A stretch of DNA of 64,000 nt from Protonemura montana. Its lineage: Eukaryota; Arthropoda; Insecta; Plecoptera; Nemouridae. The DNA lies in the NCBI GenBank assembly GCA_947568835.1, contig OX387602.1, positions 22,247,021-22,311,020 of the forward strand, written 5' to 3'. The position numbers and the translations under genes are program-made. Below, piece after piece: positions 48,201 through 64,000 of this stretch (position 1 is the stretch's first letter; every line of letters starts with the position of its first letter). The notes beneath the pieces are model-generated. The model did no database searches. It worked only from the letters and a program-made list of their open reading frames with translations, and had not been told where the DNA came from.

Positions 48201-51200
48201 TCCTCTGTAGGTTTCAGCTATCTTTTGAAATAGACTTATCAAGAGTGCTTGTCTGCATTTGCTACGCTCATTGGTGCCTGTGTCTGAAGATCAGAATGCA
48301 AGCATGCAATGATAACGATCATGTCAATTCTTTGTGTCAACCACAAAGGAAAATCATATTGCTTCACGATTTAAAGCAACCGGTGTGAGATGTTAGACCA
48401 GAGCAAGTGCTCTCACTCTACCTAGCGATACTGGTAGCTTTATGCGAAACCCATGTCAAACTCCATAAGGCCAGTGGCAACCAGTAAGAGCGCACTCACT
48501 TGTCAAGGTTGTCTTGAAGACACACCATCTCCTCGCCCTTGCCAGTTTTCTCGTAGCAGTTGAGAGCCATGTCTTCCAGGCAGACCTCCTCGATCTCGGG
48601 CTGCAGGTCCACGCTGACTGCGCGTTGCCGCATCACACGGCGGACCTCGTGCACGCACGCCTCCTTCAGCTGACAGTAGAGAGAATAAGCTAACTTGAAG
48701 CCCAAACATCATGTTCTCGACTGCGAAGCTTGTAATATTTGTGACGCTTATTGAATGTAGTACTACAGTGAATAGAGGTCACATCTTCTTTTTACACATT
48801 TTATCACTATAAACATTATATTTTTATAATCCTTAACAATTTAAGTACTTTAATGCTGCCTGGCAACTAAGAAGATATACTAAATCTCATTAACATTCTA
48901 AACCATCCACTGCTTTATACAAAAATTGTCAGGAGTCTCCCATAATTGAGCAGCAAATCCAAAAAATTGTAGTTTGCTTATGTGCTGACCTTGAGCTTTG
49001 GCTGTGGATGGTCGGCGTATCGATAGAGACAGGGCAGCACGAGAGGGCCACGCTCGGGATCCATGGCGGCAGGTCCTTCGGCTCGCCATCCACGCTTGGC
49101 GTGGCACAGGCTGATGGCGTCCTCACGGCACGCACGGTACAGCTGCGGGTCCAGCTTGAAGTCCCGCGCCACGAAATACTGGATCTGCAGCAGTGCAGTC
49201 TCGCAGGGCTCGTTCATGAAGTCTGTGCCGAGCTTCTCCATGAGGCATGACATCACTCTGTAAGCCAGCAGACACGAGGGTTAGAGGGTGATATTCCGAT
49301 TGGCAATCTCTGGAACAATCTGATACGAAGAAGCTATTGGTAGGTAGATAAGCACTACTGTCTATTCAGGATTAAGAACCAACAACAAAAATAGCCGACA
49401 CTCCTACTTGGCTATTAGGTTTTATAGGCAAATGTTGTTGGAAGGCTGTGTGTCAGCTGTATATTTGGTGGTTCTTTTCCTCAATCCGTGAGTCCCTGAC
49501 AACTCAATACAGACTAAATATCTCAACCTGCAATAGCTATCGAGTTGTCTCGGTGAATAGAAATTATTTCCGTAGCGACAACAAAGCAATTAAAATAGTG
49601 TCCAATCGGAGTCGGTTTGTTTGACATCTCGTTAAACTTCAATCGCCTCTAAATAGAGCACTTCTAAAGCTAGAGCGTCAAATGAAAAAGATTTGTCATC
49701 TGTGTTTGGAGACGAGTAAATTGATTTGACTGAGAAAACCAAATTCCAAAAAACAACAGTATTATATTTCTTGGCCAGAGATAAGAATTCTAAGAACCCA
49801 TAAAACTCTTATCTTTTGCTCAAGAAGGCATTCTTCACAACCAAAACAATTTGCATACTCTCACTTGTGTTATCACTGCAAGGCAGAGAGGATAATGGCA
49901 AATCATGAGAGGGTTTTATGGCCCCTTGTGCATTGCATTTGGCTACAACTCCGTTAAAAAACCAACCATCACTGTCCCCTCGAAACACATTTATCAAACA
50001 AGCTCTATCTACATCTTAGTAGGAACTAGGTTCTCGTAGTAGTAGAATGATTCCTGTATTATATTGCTTGTAAAACATTAAACCACAGATCCAAATAAGA
50101 TACTAGAAAACTCCGGTTTGTCGAGTGATCCAACACCAGGCAGTGGTAGAGCTGGACCTACCTGGCATTGCCGCCACGAACATCCTGACAAGCGGTGTCA
50201 ACAACCGGTTTGCATGCCTCGCGCAGGACAGGGTCGACTCGCCAATCCTCACCCGCATCCGTCTCCTTGATCAGTAGCTCCAGCTGCACCAACGAAAACA
50301 TTCCATTAGCCACAGCAGACTAATGGCTTGCGACAAGGCAAAAATACAAGACGTAAATAATTAATGCTTAAAAGTACACACCTAGTAAGACTCGACCATC
50401 TTTTAGTTTGCTCGCAATTCTAGTTCAAAGTTTCAAACTCAAAGCCCAGACAAATGCTTGTAACCAACAAAAAATAGTTGACAAGCTAACTACGCTCTGC
50501 TTAATAAAACGATCTCTGAATGGTCTTATGCAGCGTTGAACAAGGAACCAAGACCTGCGACAAGAGATTACGCACCTCTCTCTGGCACTGCGGGGCTACG
50601 CGTTCTTTCTTCTTGCGCGGTCGAGTGTGCTCCATGAGGCAGTGGATGGTCTTGCCGCCGACCTCTAATCCGTTGCAGAAGCGTGCAATGTCGTCAGCAC
50701 AACGGGTGACCAGGTCGGGTGACAGCCGGTAGTCTTCCATCAGGATCTTGCGGTGCTCTATCATTTCCGACTGGCAGTCGCGGGAAACCTGAGTAAGGTG
50801 TAACCAAGTGTTGAAGCTTTTTCAAAATTTTAGATTAAATTCAGAGTTATCAGAAATAAACACATGAATTTTAATGAGCTAGCTATTGCAGAGCTGAATA
50901 ACCAGCCACGGAATCTTGGGTTAAAAATGGTGATAGGCCAGATTTCTGGATGAGACCACAAAAGCTTCTTATAAGCATTTTACAACAAGAGCTTTTTTTC
51001 TGACATACTGATATGGCCCATTGGCTGGACATCACTTAACAGCACATCAGCACCTATGGGATTTTTGTAAACAGATGTTTTTTAACTTTATTATTTACAA
51101 CGTCAGTAGAAAATAATGTCCTTCAACTATATTATTTAAAACATCTGAAGTAAAGTTGGTTATTGATTTTACAGTAAAAGAAGGAATTGAACATCAAGCT

Positions 51201-54094
51201 TTCTTTTGTTAAGTAATGCTATTGAAAGCCAAGGGATCAGGTTGACCATTTCATTAGCTTATCACCACCTAGAAGTGGTTTTATCTACAACTACATGCCT
51301 TGGTGAACTTCCTGCTGTCAACTAATTGGTCTGTAGAATCACTCAGCCGTACCGTGATATGTTAATTACGAAAGTACTAATCAGAAGTCAACAATACTGA
51401 CTGTAACTTAGTTTATTTTGCTGAAAAATAAAAGATACCAAAGTGACTTCCAAATGGCATCGCAACAAATTCTCTCATTGCGATGTCGTCATCAATATAC
51501 ATTCAACGTGCCATACGGTGCCATAGATAAAGGTTTGGGCACTTGGAACAAGCAAACATGGGATTGTTCTTGCCTCGAATCTCTCTTTTTGAAACCAAAA
51601 TGCCAAAAACTTTGTAGTTTTTATTGCTTAAAGTTGGAGAGTTTGAAAAGTATTTGGTCATTTAAACCTGAAGCAGTTTCTGTACCTTGGTTCCATTGCG
51701 CAAGACGCCTTCTAGACAGAGAAGGATCTGTGCCAGCTTGATGTCCTTGTCGTCGGAGAGCTTCTGCCGACAGTGGAAAGTGCGGATGTCCTCCTTGCAT
51801 GCGCGGGCCAAACCACGGCTCACTCGATAGTCAGCCGCGATCAGTTTTTGTCTACGAATCAGCTGCTCCTGGCACTGAAAGCAAATGATCTCAGGGAATG
51901 GAACAGGAATATCCCTGCAATGCAACAACCGCATGATTTTCTCCAAAATTAGTGGGAACTCTTCTATGGCAATGATTTCAATATTGATTTCTTATCACAA
52001 AATGTATTTAAAAGTGCACCTAGTTGAGTTTAATTTTTTTTTAAGTTATTTCTTATGCTGACAAGAACTAGCTGTTAATAATTATCTGACCAAGTAGCTT
52101 GCAATCAATATGGTTATAATTATCTTACTATGATTAAGACCACAAAATATATACATATTTTTTTGCTTCTTTTATAACCTCATTTCCTTAACTTAAATTT
52201 AGAGTATTGTACGTTTATTTATCTAAGTGATAGCTAAGGAAATCCCTTTACTGATAGTGATAAGAGTAGGGCATAAAAAATGCTTTTACAATGCTTAGTC
52301 AAATAACATTTGTTGGGAGCTGGATAAAGATTACCTGCCACCATGCATGTAAAAGTGCATCCTGTCTGGTGATCTTTAGACTCAAAGGAAGTAAGCAAAG
52401 AAAAAAAGAAAAAAAGGCAATAGGCAATCACAGAGTAAGTGAAAGTATTGACAATTTGCTGATGTCACAATTTATGTGCACATTGAAGCAAAAAGAGCTA
52501 ATTTGATGACATCATGAGTCATTCAAACTAGGGGTATACTTACCTAAGCAAGTTATGTACACCATGTTCCTTTAAATTACTTTTTAAATGGTTATTGAAA
52601 TGTGCAACCATGGAAGAATAATGGAAACTATTATGTACACATCCTAGCATGAATTTCTAACACTATATAATCTGTACAAGCCACTTATCCTAATTCTTAA
52701 ACACATACCCAGTCTGGGTCTCAGCAAACAATAAAGTTTTCATTGCACCTCTAGCCATGGCATTAGTGCCTTATCACATTCTGAATATTCTGAATAGAGC
52801 CCACCCTCCTGACTATGGCCAGGGCATTTGCCTCCTAATGATACCCACCTTCAAACACAAGAAATTTGCCTCCAAACATTACCCACCTGCTGGGTCATGG
52901 AGCGATCCATCTTGTGCTGCATTAGGCACTTGTAGACACTGCCGCTGCCAGGGGCCATGTTGGGGCAAAACCGGGCATAGTCTTCTCGGCACGCCAGGTA
53001 CAGCTGCCGGTCCAACTTTACATCATCGGCTTGCACCTCAGACAACCGCAAAACTTGCTTTTGACACTTAGGTCCAAGCTTGTCGATATGCGTTTGCAAA
53101 CACGCCAATGTTTTTCCCTGTGACAGGGCCTGCAATGCAGGCCAAATTCATTTAATTAAAACTCCGTGTGTGAGTAAGTTCCATCTTACAATTTGATTAA
53201 AATCAGATATCTTATTTCTCAAACAATTCTTGTTTATTAAACTAGTTTAAAACCTGTTTTATTAAGGCTTATGACAGATCAATAAAACAGATATTTTATG
53301 AGTCCTGACAAACCAAGTAATAAATTAAGGCAAATTGGATTTACAAATAGTCTCGAGATGTTGGCAGCAACAAAGTGAACATTTAATTTGCAAACACTTC
53401 AGTTCCAGCCATAAATTACCTCTTTCCCTTGTAACCGGCCACATTCAAACCTTGAGATGTCCTCCTGGCATTCGTCTGTAAACTTTGATACAACACGGAA
53501 GTCACTGAATGCCACCCACTCGATTCTTTGCACAAACGCTCGGCAAGCTGTAGTCACTATGCTCTCCCTGTTGTCAATCAGACAAGCCAACAGCGTGCCA
53601 GAGTGGTCTGTCACCTTGCAGCTCTTCAAGACTTGATCACTGCCGCATGGTATTTGAGCCAGCTCTCGCAGGTTTGAGTCATCGAGAATATCTTTCATGT
53701 GACTCCAAATCTCATGTTGGCACGTTTCACTGATGCCTGCAACCTCGCTGGGTTTCAACGACTGAATGCATTCTAGCACATCTAGATCCTCACTGTTAGG
53801 AGAAACTGAGTTGCAAATCCTTTTGAGATCAGCTTTGCAATTAGGAGCGTTTATGAGCTTCGCCTCATCTGGACTCATAACGGCCGCACGTCTACTGCGG
53901 CCTGGTCCCTGGCTTATCATATTATCGATGGACCAATAAATTCCAGAGTGCCTCTTGGACACCCCATGGCTTTCGGGTACAACTGCATTCTCAAGGAACC
54001 CCAAACTGGTATGAAATACTTGCAGAGATATGACGAGTAGTGTAATGAAGTATCGACTTGGAGGCATTTCCAAGTGCCTAGCTGGATACATCAT
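42273..54094 (-). CDS. GLG1: Golgi apparatus protein 1 (GLG1/ESL-1/CFR), cysteine-rich
   Basis: Exons (minus): 54094-53420, 53129-52887, 51874-51686, 50788-50576, 50283-50162, 49257-48990, 48669-48500, 47850-47548, 47093-46862, 46262-46077, 45163-44963, 44483-44313, 43492-43309, 42888-42779, 42437-42273; all phases agree; 1143 aa (vertebrates about 1180-1200). A type I Golgi membrane glycoprotein that binds FGFs and other ligands in vertebrates. Seen: signal peptide (YFITLLVISLQVF), RSRR at 66-69 as a possible furin site, then an array of Cys-rich GLG1 repeats of about 60 residues each with the C-x...CxxDxxxxC...GxxxxCL pattern (e.g. LYRACREDAISLCHAKRG, DDIARFCNGLEVGGKTIHCL), and a C-terminal membrane span at about 1111-1131 followed by a short CGRVTRRHILLKNK tail like the vertebrate one. 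Start could also be Met10 (54067), closer to the hydrophobic core. Introns carry two TIR elements and one hairpin. Confidence 0.96.
45311..45458. repeat. Compact imperfect hairpin, about 62 bp arms and 19 nt loop, GLG1 intron
   Basis: Left arm about 45311-45373 and right arm about 45393-45458 pair at roughly 80%, with exact blocks such as GCAACTTA, GTCGCG, GTGCAC and ATTTGTAGA. Many mismatches are transitions. The arms include AAAATGGCGTCGCGC. It lies in the intron between GLG1 exons ending 45163 and 46077. It could be a foldback MITE or a hairpin RNA locus. Confidence 0.75.
45754..45884. mobile_element. Small TIR element (MITE-like), copy C, GLG1 intron
   Basis: Left end TTTTAGGATTAGAACCGCCA...CAACCTTCTT and right end, as reverse complement, TTTTAAGGATAACTACCCAA...CAGCCTTCTT form imperfect inverted repeats of about 45 bp. 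The AGGATTAGAACC...CCAACA core matches the ends of the elements at 29930 and 49369. Non-coding. Confidence 0.45.
47980..47995. repeat. Poly-T tract (16 T), GLG1 intron
   Basis: Uninterrupted 16-base T run on plus (A run on the gene strand); it may be a degenerate retroposon tail or simple slippage. Confidence 0.8.
49369..49487. mobile_element. Small TIR element (MITE-like), copy B, GLG1 intron
   Basis: Left AGGATTAAGAACCAACAACA...TAGCCGACAC and right, as reverse complement, GGATTGAGGAAAAGAACCAC...CAGCTGACACACAG are imperfect inverted repeats. The string CAACAAAAATAGCCGACAC is shared exactly with copy A at 29952-29971. About 119 bp, with no coding capacity. Confidence 0.5.
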
Positions 54095-54798
54095 CTGGTG
54101 AACTTGGTGGACATGAATGTGATTTCGCCGGCGTTACTAGAGTTTCATTGATAAATTGTTAAAATAAAGAAAACCGCCTAGTGCCTTTTTCGGCGTGCAG
54201 AAACTCACTACCCACGTCAGAATGAAGTAAACACTGACAGTAACAGTGGTAGGGATAACAGCTGTGACGTAAATGAAAATGGCGATCAAGTCACAAAATT
54301 TAAAATTCAGCTCAATCTGCAAGTTATCACTATAGTGGATTATTTTTCACCAACAAGATACATTTGAATGTAAGAATTATTTGTAACAATCAGTCCAGGA
54401 ACTATTATTCCTTTTGATCTTAATGAACACATTCTATGGATTTTCTTAAAACTGTTTTTACATATTTTTATTTTCATATTGGTAATATATTTTAGTTTAA
54501 ACTATTTTTAGTTGCATATTTAGCAATTTGTTTAAAGCGCAATGTAATTTTTTGCATAACATCATTCATAAATGAGCAAACTTATAACTAATCATGATCC
54601 TAAACAGCACGTTGTCTGCAAGAAAATACTTTGTAGGTTCGTGCGTGGTTAATTAAGTTAAGAACAACTTTTGGTACTCAAAGGCAACATTTCAATTGCA
54701 TTGCTGAGCTATGCCTTAACCTTGCTTAGAGATTAAATGCCTATGGCCAGTGTTGGTAAACTTGTCTTTCCACTGAACATGGCTCACAGCAAATTTGG
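54095..54798. promoter_or_regulatory. GLG1 upstream region with CRE-like and YY1-like sites; TDH 3' end
   Basis: This lies between the minus-strand GLG1 start and the upstream minus-strand TDH stop. TGACGTAA (54264-54271) and AAAATGGCGATC (54276-54287) sit about 180 bp before the GLG1 ATG and resemble the pair at 18757-18796. TTTATT on plus at about 54466-54475 could be the TDH poly(A) signal. No other gene is seen. Confidence 0.4.
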
Positions 54799-60445
<5,647 letters not shown>

Positions 60446-60737
60446 GGTCGGACCGCCAGAAGGTAATTGAGTCTACGGAGCAGCAACACTCGATCCCCGC
60501 TTTTGTTCGGTTAGAGATTAATGCGTGTTTGGTGAATGCCTGGTATGACCAACACTTCCGCAACGTGGTTTCGGCGAGGTCGTCGAAGATCTGCCAGCAT
60601 GCTGGCTGGACCACCACTGCACTGGAGGCGCTCTGGAGGTGTGTGCCGCGAAATCTCTTCCGAGTGGCTAGTCTCGGCGACTCGAGAGACCCGTTCACCT
60701 TGTATCGAGATTGATTTGAGAATGGCTTGATGTGTGC

Positions 60738-60780
60738 CAATGAGGTTTGCGACAAAAAAACGCCAAAAGATTTATATATG
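60738..60780 (-). promoter_or_regulatory. TDH: Candidate TDH core promoter (TATA box and initiator)
   Basis: On the minus strand ATATATAAATC (about 60770-60780) is followed about 30-35 bases on by CCTCATTGG, an initiator-like site. This predicts a leader of roughly 300 nt ending at the ATG/donor at 60443. Confidence 0.4.
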
Positions 60781-63676
60781 TTGATAGTTTTTTTTGGTTA
60801 TATAGTCCCTGAGGCTGTCTCGATGGGTTCTTTCACTTTCAGGGAGGCACTTTCACAGTGGAGGTTCGTTGACAGGCTGCGTGGCAGACAACTCTACTAA
60901 ACGAGAGCTTTTTCCTATGAAGTACACTGTAACGTATTAGTTCTATGTTTAAACTATGTTGAGGGCATTGGTACTGTTGTAGTCCAGGAAAAAGTGGAAA
61001 CTGTTGGAAGTCGACTGAAAGGTGTATTGCATTCTATTGAAAACGTGTGTACGTTTCTGTCCGAAGCATTTAAATAACAAAACGTGACTTTTTATTAGTA
61101 ATTCTTTGAATACCATGGATAGTTTATCTTTGTTTTATCATACGAGTCGAGCTGTTATTCGCGTAGAGCATGTCGTGGTTTTTTATTTCGTACCTTTTGT
61201 TTGCTACGGATTCAAGGACAACGTCTTGGTCTTAAAATCAAAAGATATGCTCACATTGTAATATTCCTTCATCATTTACATAAGCACAGTGATATCGTTA
61301 ATGATGGGGCTCGATTCGATGCGTCCAATAAAAAGCAAAGTGGGTCTGGATTTCTGGACCATGTCAGTCTGAGGAGAGCAACGATGACGAGTAACCAAGA
61401 TAAATTTGATTTAGCCGTAGAATTTAATTGTTGAGTGGTAGTAATTGGTGGGTTAGCTAATATTTTATAACAATTAGGAGGTGTGAGAAAACACTTAATT
61501 TGTGGGAAAGTGAATTGTGGAGAGCTAAATAAGACACAACAGGATGGGCGTGAGGCACTCAGTCAATAAACACAAAATTGAAGCATTGTAAATCAACAAT
61601 GAGATGAAAGTAAAACTGAGAAATCCGGATTTCGGATGACAATTTCTTTAACTATCATGTCGCCACATTATGAAACGCAAGAAATATTATATCTTGTAGC
61701 GTGCGTATAAAGCCAGTAAACAATGCACAATCGCTGATAGCGAGTGCTGCTACAAAAAAATTCTGACAATAGCATCGTGACACAAGCTCGTCGTGAGACC
61801 GCGAGCAAAACGATGAAGAAAGTATCTGATGGTGGAACCAGTGCGTGAACACATTGTCAATCGGACACTCCCAGCAAACAATCACAATATTCCAGCCCTG
61901 GCTGCCTGGTTTGCGCAATTCACGGAGACATTTTGGGTCTAAAGAGTGTCAGTACTTTGCTTTGCAACTATTTACAAACTATTTATCACAGCTATTTACC
62001 TATTTTTCAACAACTATTTACCAAATTTTCTCGCCAAAAGTAACAATCAATGATATGCATCCGAATTGCAGCAATAAACAGATGTCAAAAGTTAAAAGTT
62101 AAAGAAAAGATCGTATACAGCCTCCATGATATCCTCTGGTATTGGCGACCTCAGTCTCAGAGTCGATGAAAGTATCTGAAAAGCATCGTTATTTTTTCTT
62201 GTCGTGTGTCAGCGACTCTGAAATTCAAGACATAATTATATTTTGGCGTTGGCATTTTGAATTTTAACCAAAGAAGAACCTCATTTTCAGTTTGCTCCAA
62301 AAACATTTAATTGCTCTGAAAAGCCCTTGCTCAATGCACTACCTTCACATCACTTCACATGACAAAGCTGTCGCCCCTGGAGCCAATTGCTATGAAAAAT
62401 TCTCTCTTTGAAGTGTGACATTGTTATAGTGTTCAGTAATGAACCTCAAATGAAAAGCTTAATTTTCGTTAGATTTGCATATGGAACAAGTTTTCCGAAG
62501 CTGAGTACGCTAAGCCTGCACTCTTTTTTAAATACAGGTTACATATGCCCCCATATACAACTGGAAAAAATGTGACCAAACACCAACTCAAAATCTGTGC
62601 GTTACTTTAAACTTCGGACACCCGGTGCCACATAGCGTGTTGGGGGCTTCTATCTTCGGCCTTGAACTCAACCAGACCAGTGGCTGTGGTCAGTGTGCCC
62701 CCTAGCTCTAAGCAAAGAGGTAATTAATAGAGTAATTACCCACTCCGAGATTGTGGGCGAGATGGCTTGCTCCTGCGCTCGGCACAGGATACGCCGGCAA
62801 TTACCGCAAGCAGTGACCAGTTGCAATTGCAGGTTTGCTGCAAGCCACGCGCGACTTGAAGATTAGAGCACAACCTGGAATAACCAAGTCTGTTAGGTTA
62901 TTGTAGGTGCTATCAATTTTAACACTCTATGAGTTCTTACTGAAATATAGAGATTAGTGTGGCTTTTGAAAAACGTTCGGTATACCCTTGGGATTGGGAC
63001 AGAAATGGATCGAAGGAAATACAAGAATTGCAAGTCAATATTGTGACTTTGACCTGAAATTTGTAAAGGTGTCCTATGCCAAATTAGTATGGATACAAAA
63101 ATAAATGTGCCATGCCAAATCCGTGAAATAGTAAACTACATTGTTTTGGGACCGAATCAACCCGAAGATTTGCACTGTAATGTAGAGCTAATTAAGCAAA
63201 GTTGACTTTTAGATTCGTGATATCCTGCTCATTATCAACAAGAGAAAAGCTCCTTGCTTGTGAGTTGTGACAAAGGGGCATTCGTTCTCGAGTTTTCCTG
63301 CGTGACAAGTCGAACTCACGAACGTCCTTGCCTCCGATATGGTGAGTGGCCACCGCCAACCCCCCACATTTCCCCAGGAGTCGTTTTCGCGCCCCTCCTC
63401 GAGGTTCATAGGTACTCGCAGCCCCTCGCAGACGAAAGTGAAACAGCATTTTACTACTGCTAAGTCCCCAAAAATGCACAATTATTTGGTCCCGATATAC
63501 CCGACGTTCAATTATTCTTGTTTCAAACGTAAGAAAACTTTGTTATAAAAACTAATGAAAGGCCATGTTAATTTGAAGAACCGACTCCCCAATATGCACC
63601 CAGATCTGAGCTCGGTACATCCCAATCTAAGCATTTTTGCCAATAGATCCAAACTTTTCCTTTCAAATCCAAGAAA
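60781..63676. other. Intergenic region right of TDH
   Basis: About 2.9 kb with no supported gene. The overlapping frames at 63192-63481 run on both strands of a GC-richer patch and match nothing I know; a GTGAGT follows an ATG at about 63338 on plus, which could be an alternative exon of the right-edge gene. A degenerate repeat of CTATTTA units lies at about 61966-62025. Confidence 0.5.
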
Positions 63677-63705
63677 TATATAAGTCTTACGACCTGCTCC
63701 AGTCA
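63677..63705 (+). promoter_or_regulatory. TATA box and initiator of right-edge gene
   Basis: TATATAAG at 63677-63684 and AGTCAGCA with its A at 63705 are spaced 28 bp apart, the canonical TATA-Inr geometry. Base composition turns GC-rich immediately downstream. Confidence 0.6.
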
Positions 63706-63864
63706 GCAATCCTTCGGGCCCTCAACGCCATCCTCTGCCAAGCTCCCGGCAAGTGTGCCAGCGGCCACGGTGGTTGACCACACTCCCTGAATCGCACCAC
63801 GCCGCACCAGCGACAAACGCGGGTCTAGGAGGGGCCCTCAGCGGCAAGTCTTGGTGCACTGCCC

Positions 63865-63892
63865 ATGCAGAACATTCGCCTGCTTCGAAACC
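63865..63892 (+). CDS. Probable first coding exon of an unidentified gene, runs off right edge
   Basis: Between the predicted start site (63705) and 63864 there is no ATG; the first ATG is 63865. It opens MQNIRLLRN and stops after 28 nt at a consensus donor GTAAGT (63893). The leader of about 160 nt is GC-rich, unlike the flanking DNA. The protein cannot be identified from nine codons. If the exon is non-coding, the promoter call still stands. Confidence 0.4.
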
Positions 63893-64000
63893 GTAAGTTC
63901 AGTGCAAGACAGAGCGCGGGCCCAACAGCACGCGAGTTTGTGGACACAGTTGTGTACGGGACTTTGCGGTTCTAAAAGATTTGGAAAAGTGATTTGTGGT

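Noticed and set aside
63192-63481. Overlapping 90-95 codon frames near the right end
   Set aside because: Open on both strands in a GC-richer patch, no homology recognised, no supporting splice pattern.

Overview
This is nuclear DNA of an invertebrate animal, most likely an arthropod. It is A+T-rich, its genes are split by GT-AG introns, and every protein I recognise is a conserved metazoan protein. The species cannot be fixed from the sequence; the arthropod call rests on overall protein resemblance and is inference. I see no rRNA, tRNA, CRISPR or viral content.

Layout from left to right: (1) NOL10 (minus, its 3' end runs off the left edge), a nucleolar WD40 protein; (2) a 5.8 kb gene-poor stretch; (3) XPO1/CRM1 (minus, complete, 13 coding exons), the leucine-rich-NES nuclear export receptor; (4) ALS2/alsin (plus, complete, 15 coding exons plus a probable non-coding leader exon), a RCC1-DH-PH-MORN-VPS9 Rab5/Rac-pathway exchange factor, divergent from XPO1; (5) a 3.2 kb non-coding stretch; (6) a CTD small phosphatase of the CTDSP1/2/L family (minus, 5 coding exons, one of 39 nt); (7) a single-exon RNF170-like membrane RING protein (plus), head-to-head with the phosphatase and tail-to-tail with GLG1; (8) GLG1 (minus, 15 coding exons), a Golgi cysteine-rich membrane protein; (9) mitochondrial L-threonine 3-dehydrogenase TDH (minus, 7 coding exons), whose ATG is the last codon of its first exon; (10) 3 kb of intergenic DNA ending in a convincing plus-strand TATA/initiator promoter with the first exon of an unidentified gene at the right edge.

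Splice phases were checked junction by junction. All seven recognised genes give uninterrupted frames: NOL10 at least 623 codons, XPO1 1075 aa, ALS2 1577 aa, the phosphatase 299 aa, the RING protein 191 aa, GLG1 1143 aa and TDH 364 aa. They are not an operon and share no pathway; this is an ordinary stretch of housekeeping loci.

The unexplained structure is non-coding: a perfect 60 bp inverted repeat inside a phosphatase intron, two compact hairpins of about 110-150 nt, a three-copy family of small terminal-inverted-repeat elements in introns, a 19 bp motif shared exactly between the NOL10 and ALS2 upstream regions, TTTCG-rich segments, and a CRE plus YY1-like pair found twice. I found no evidence of a new multi-gene system.
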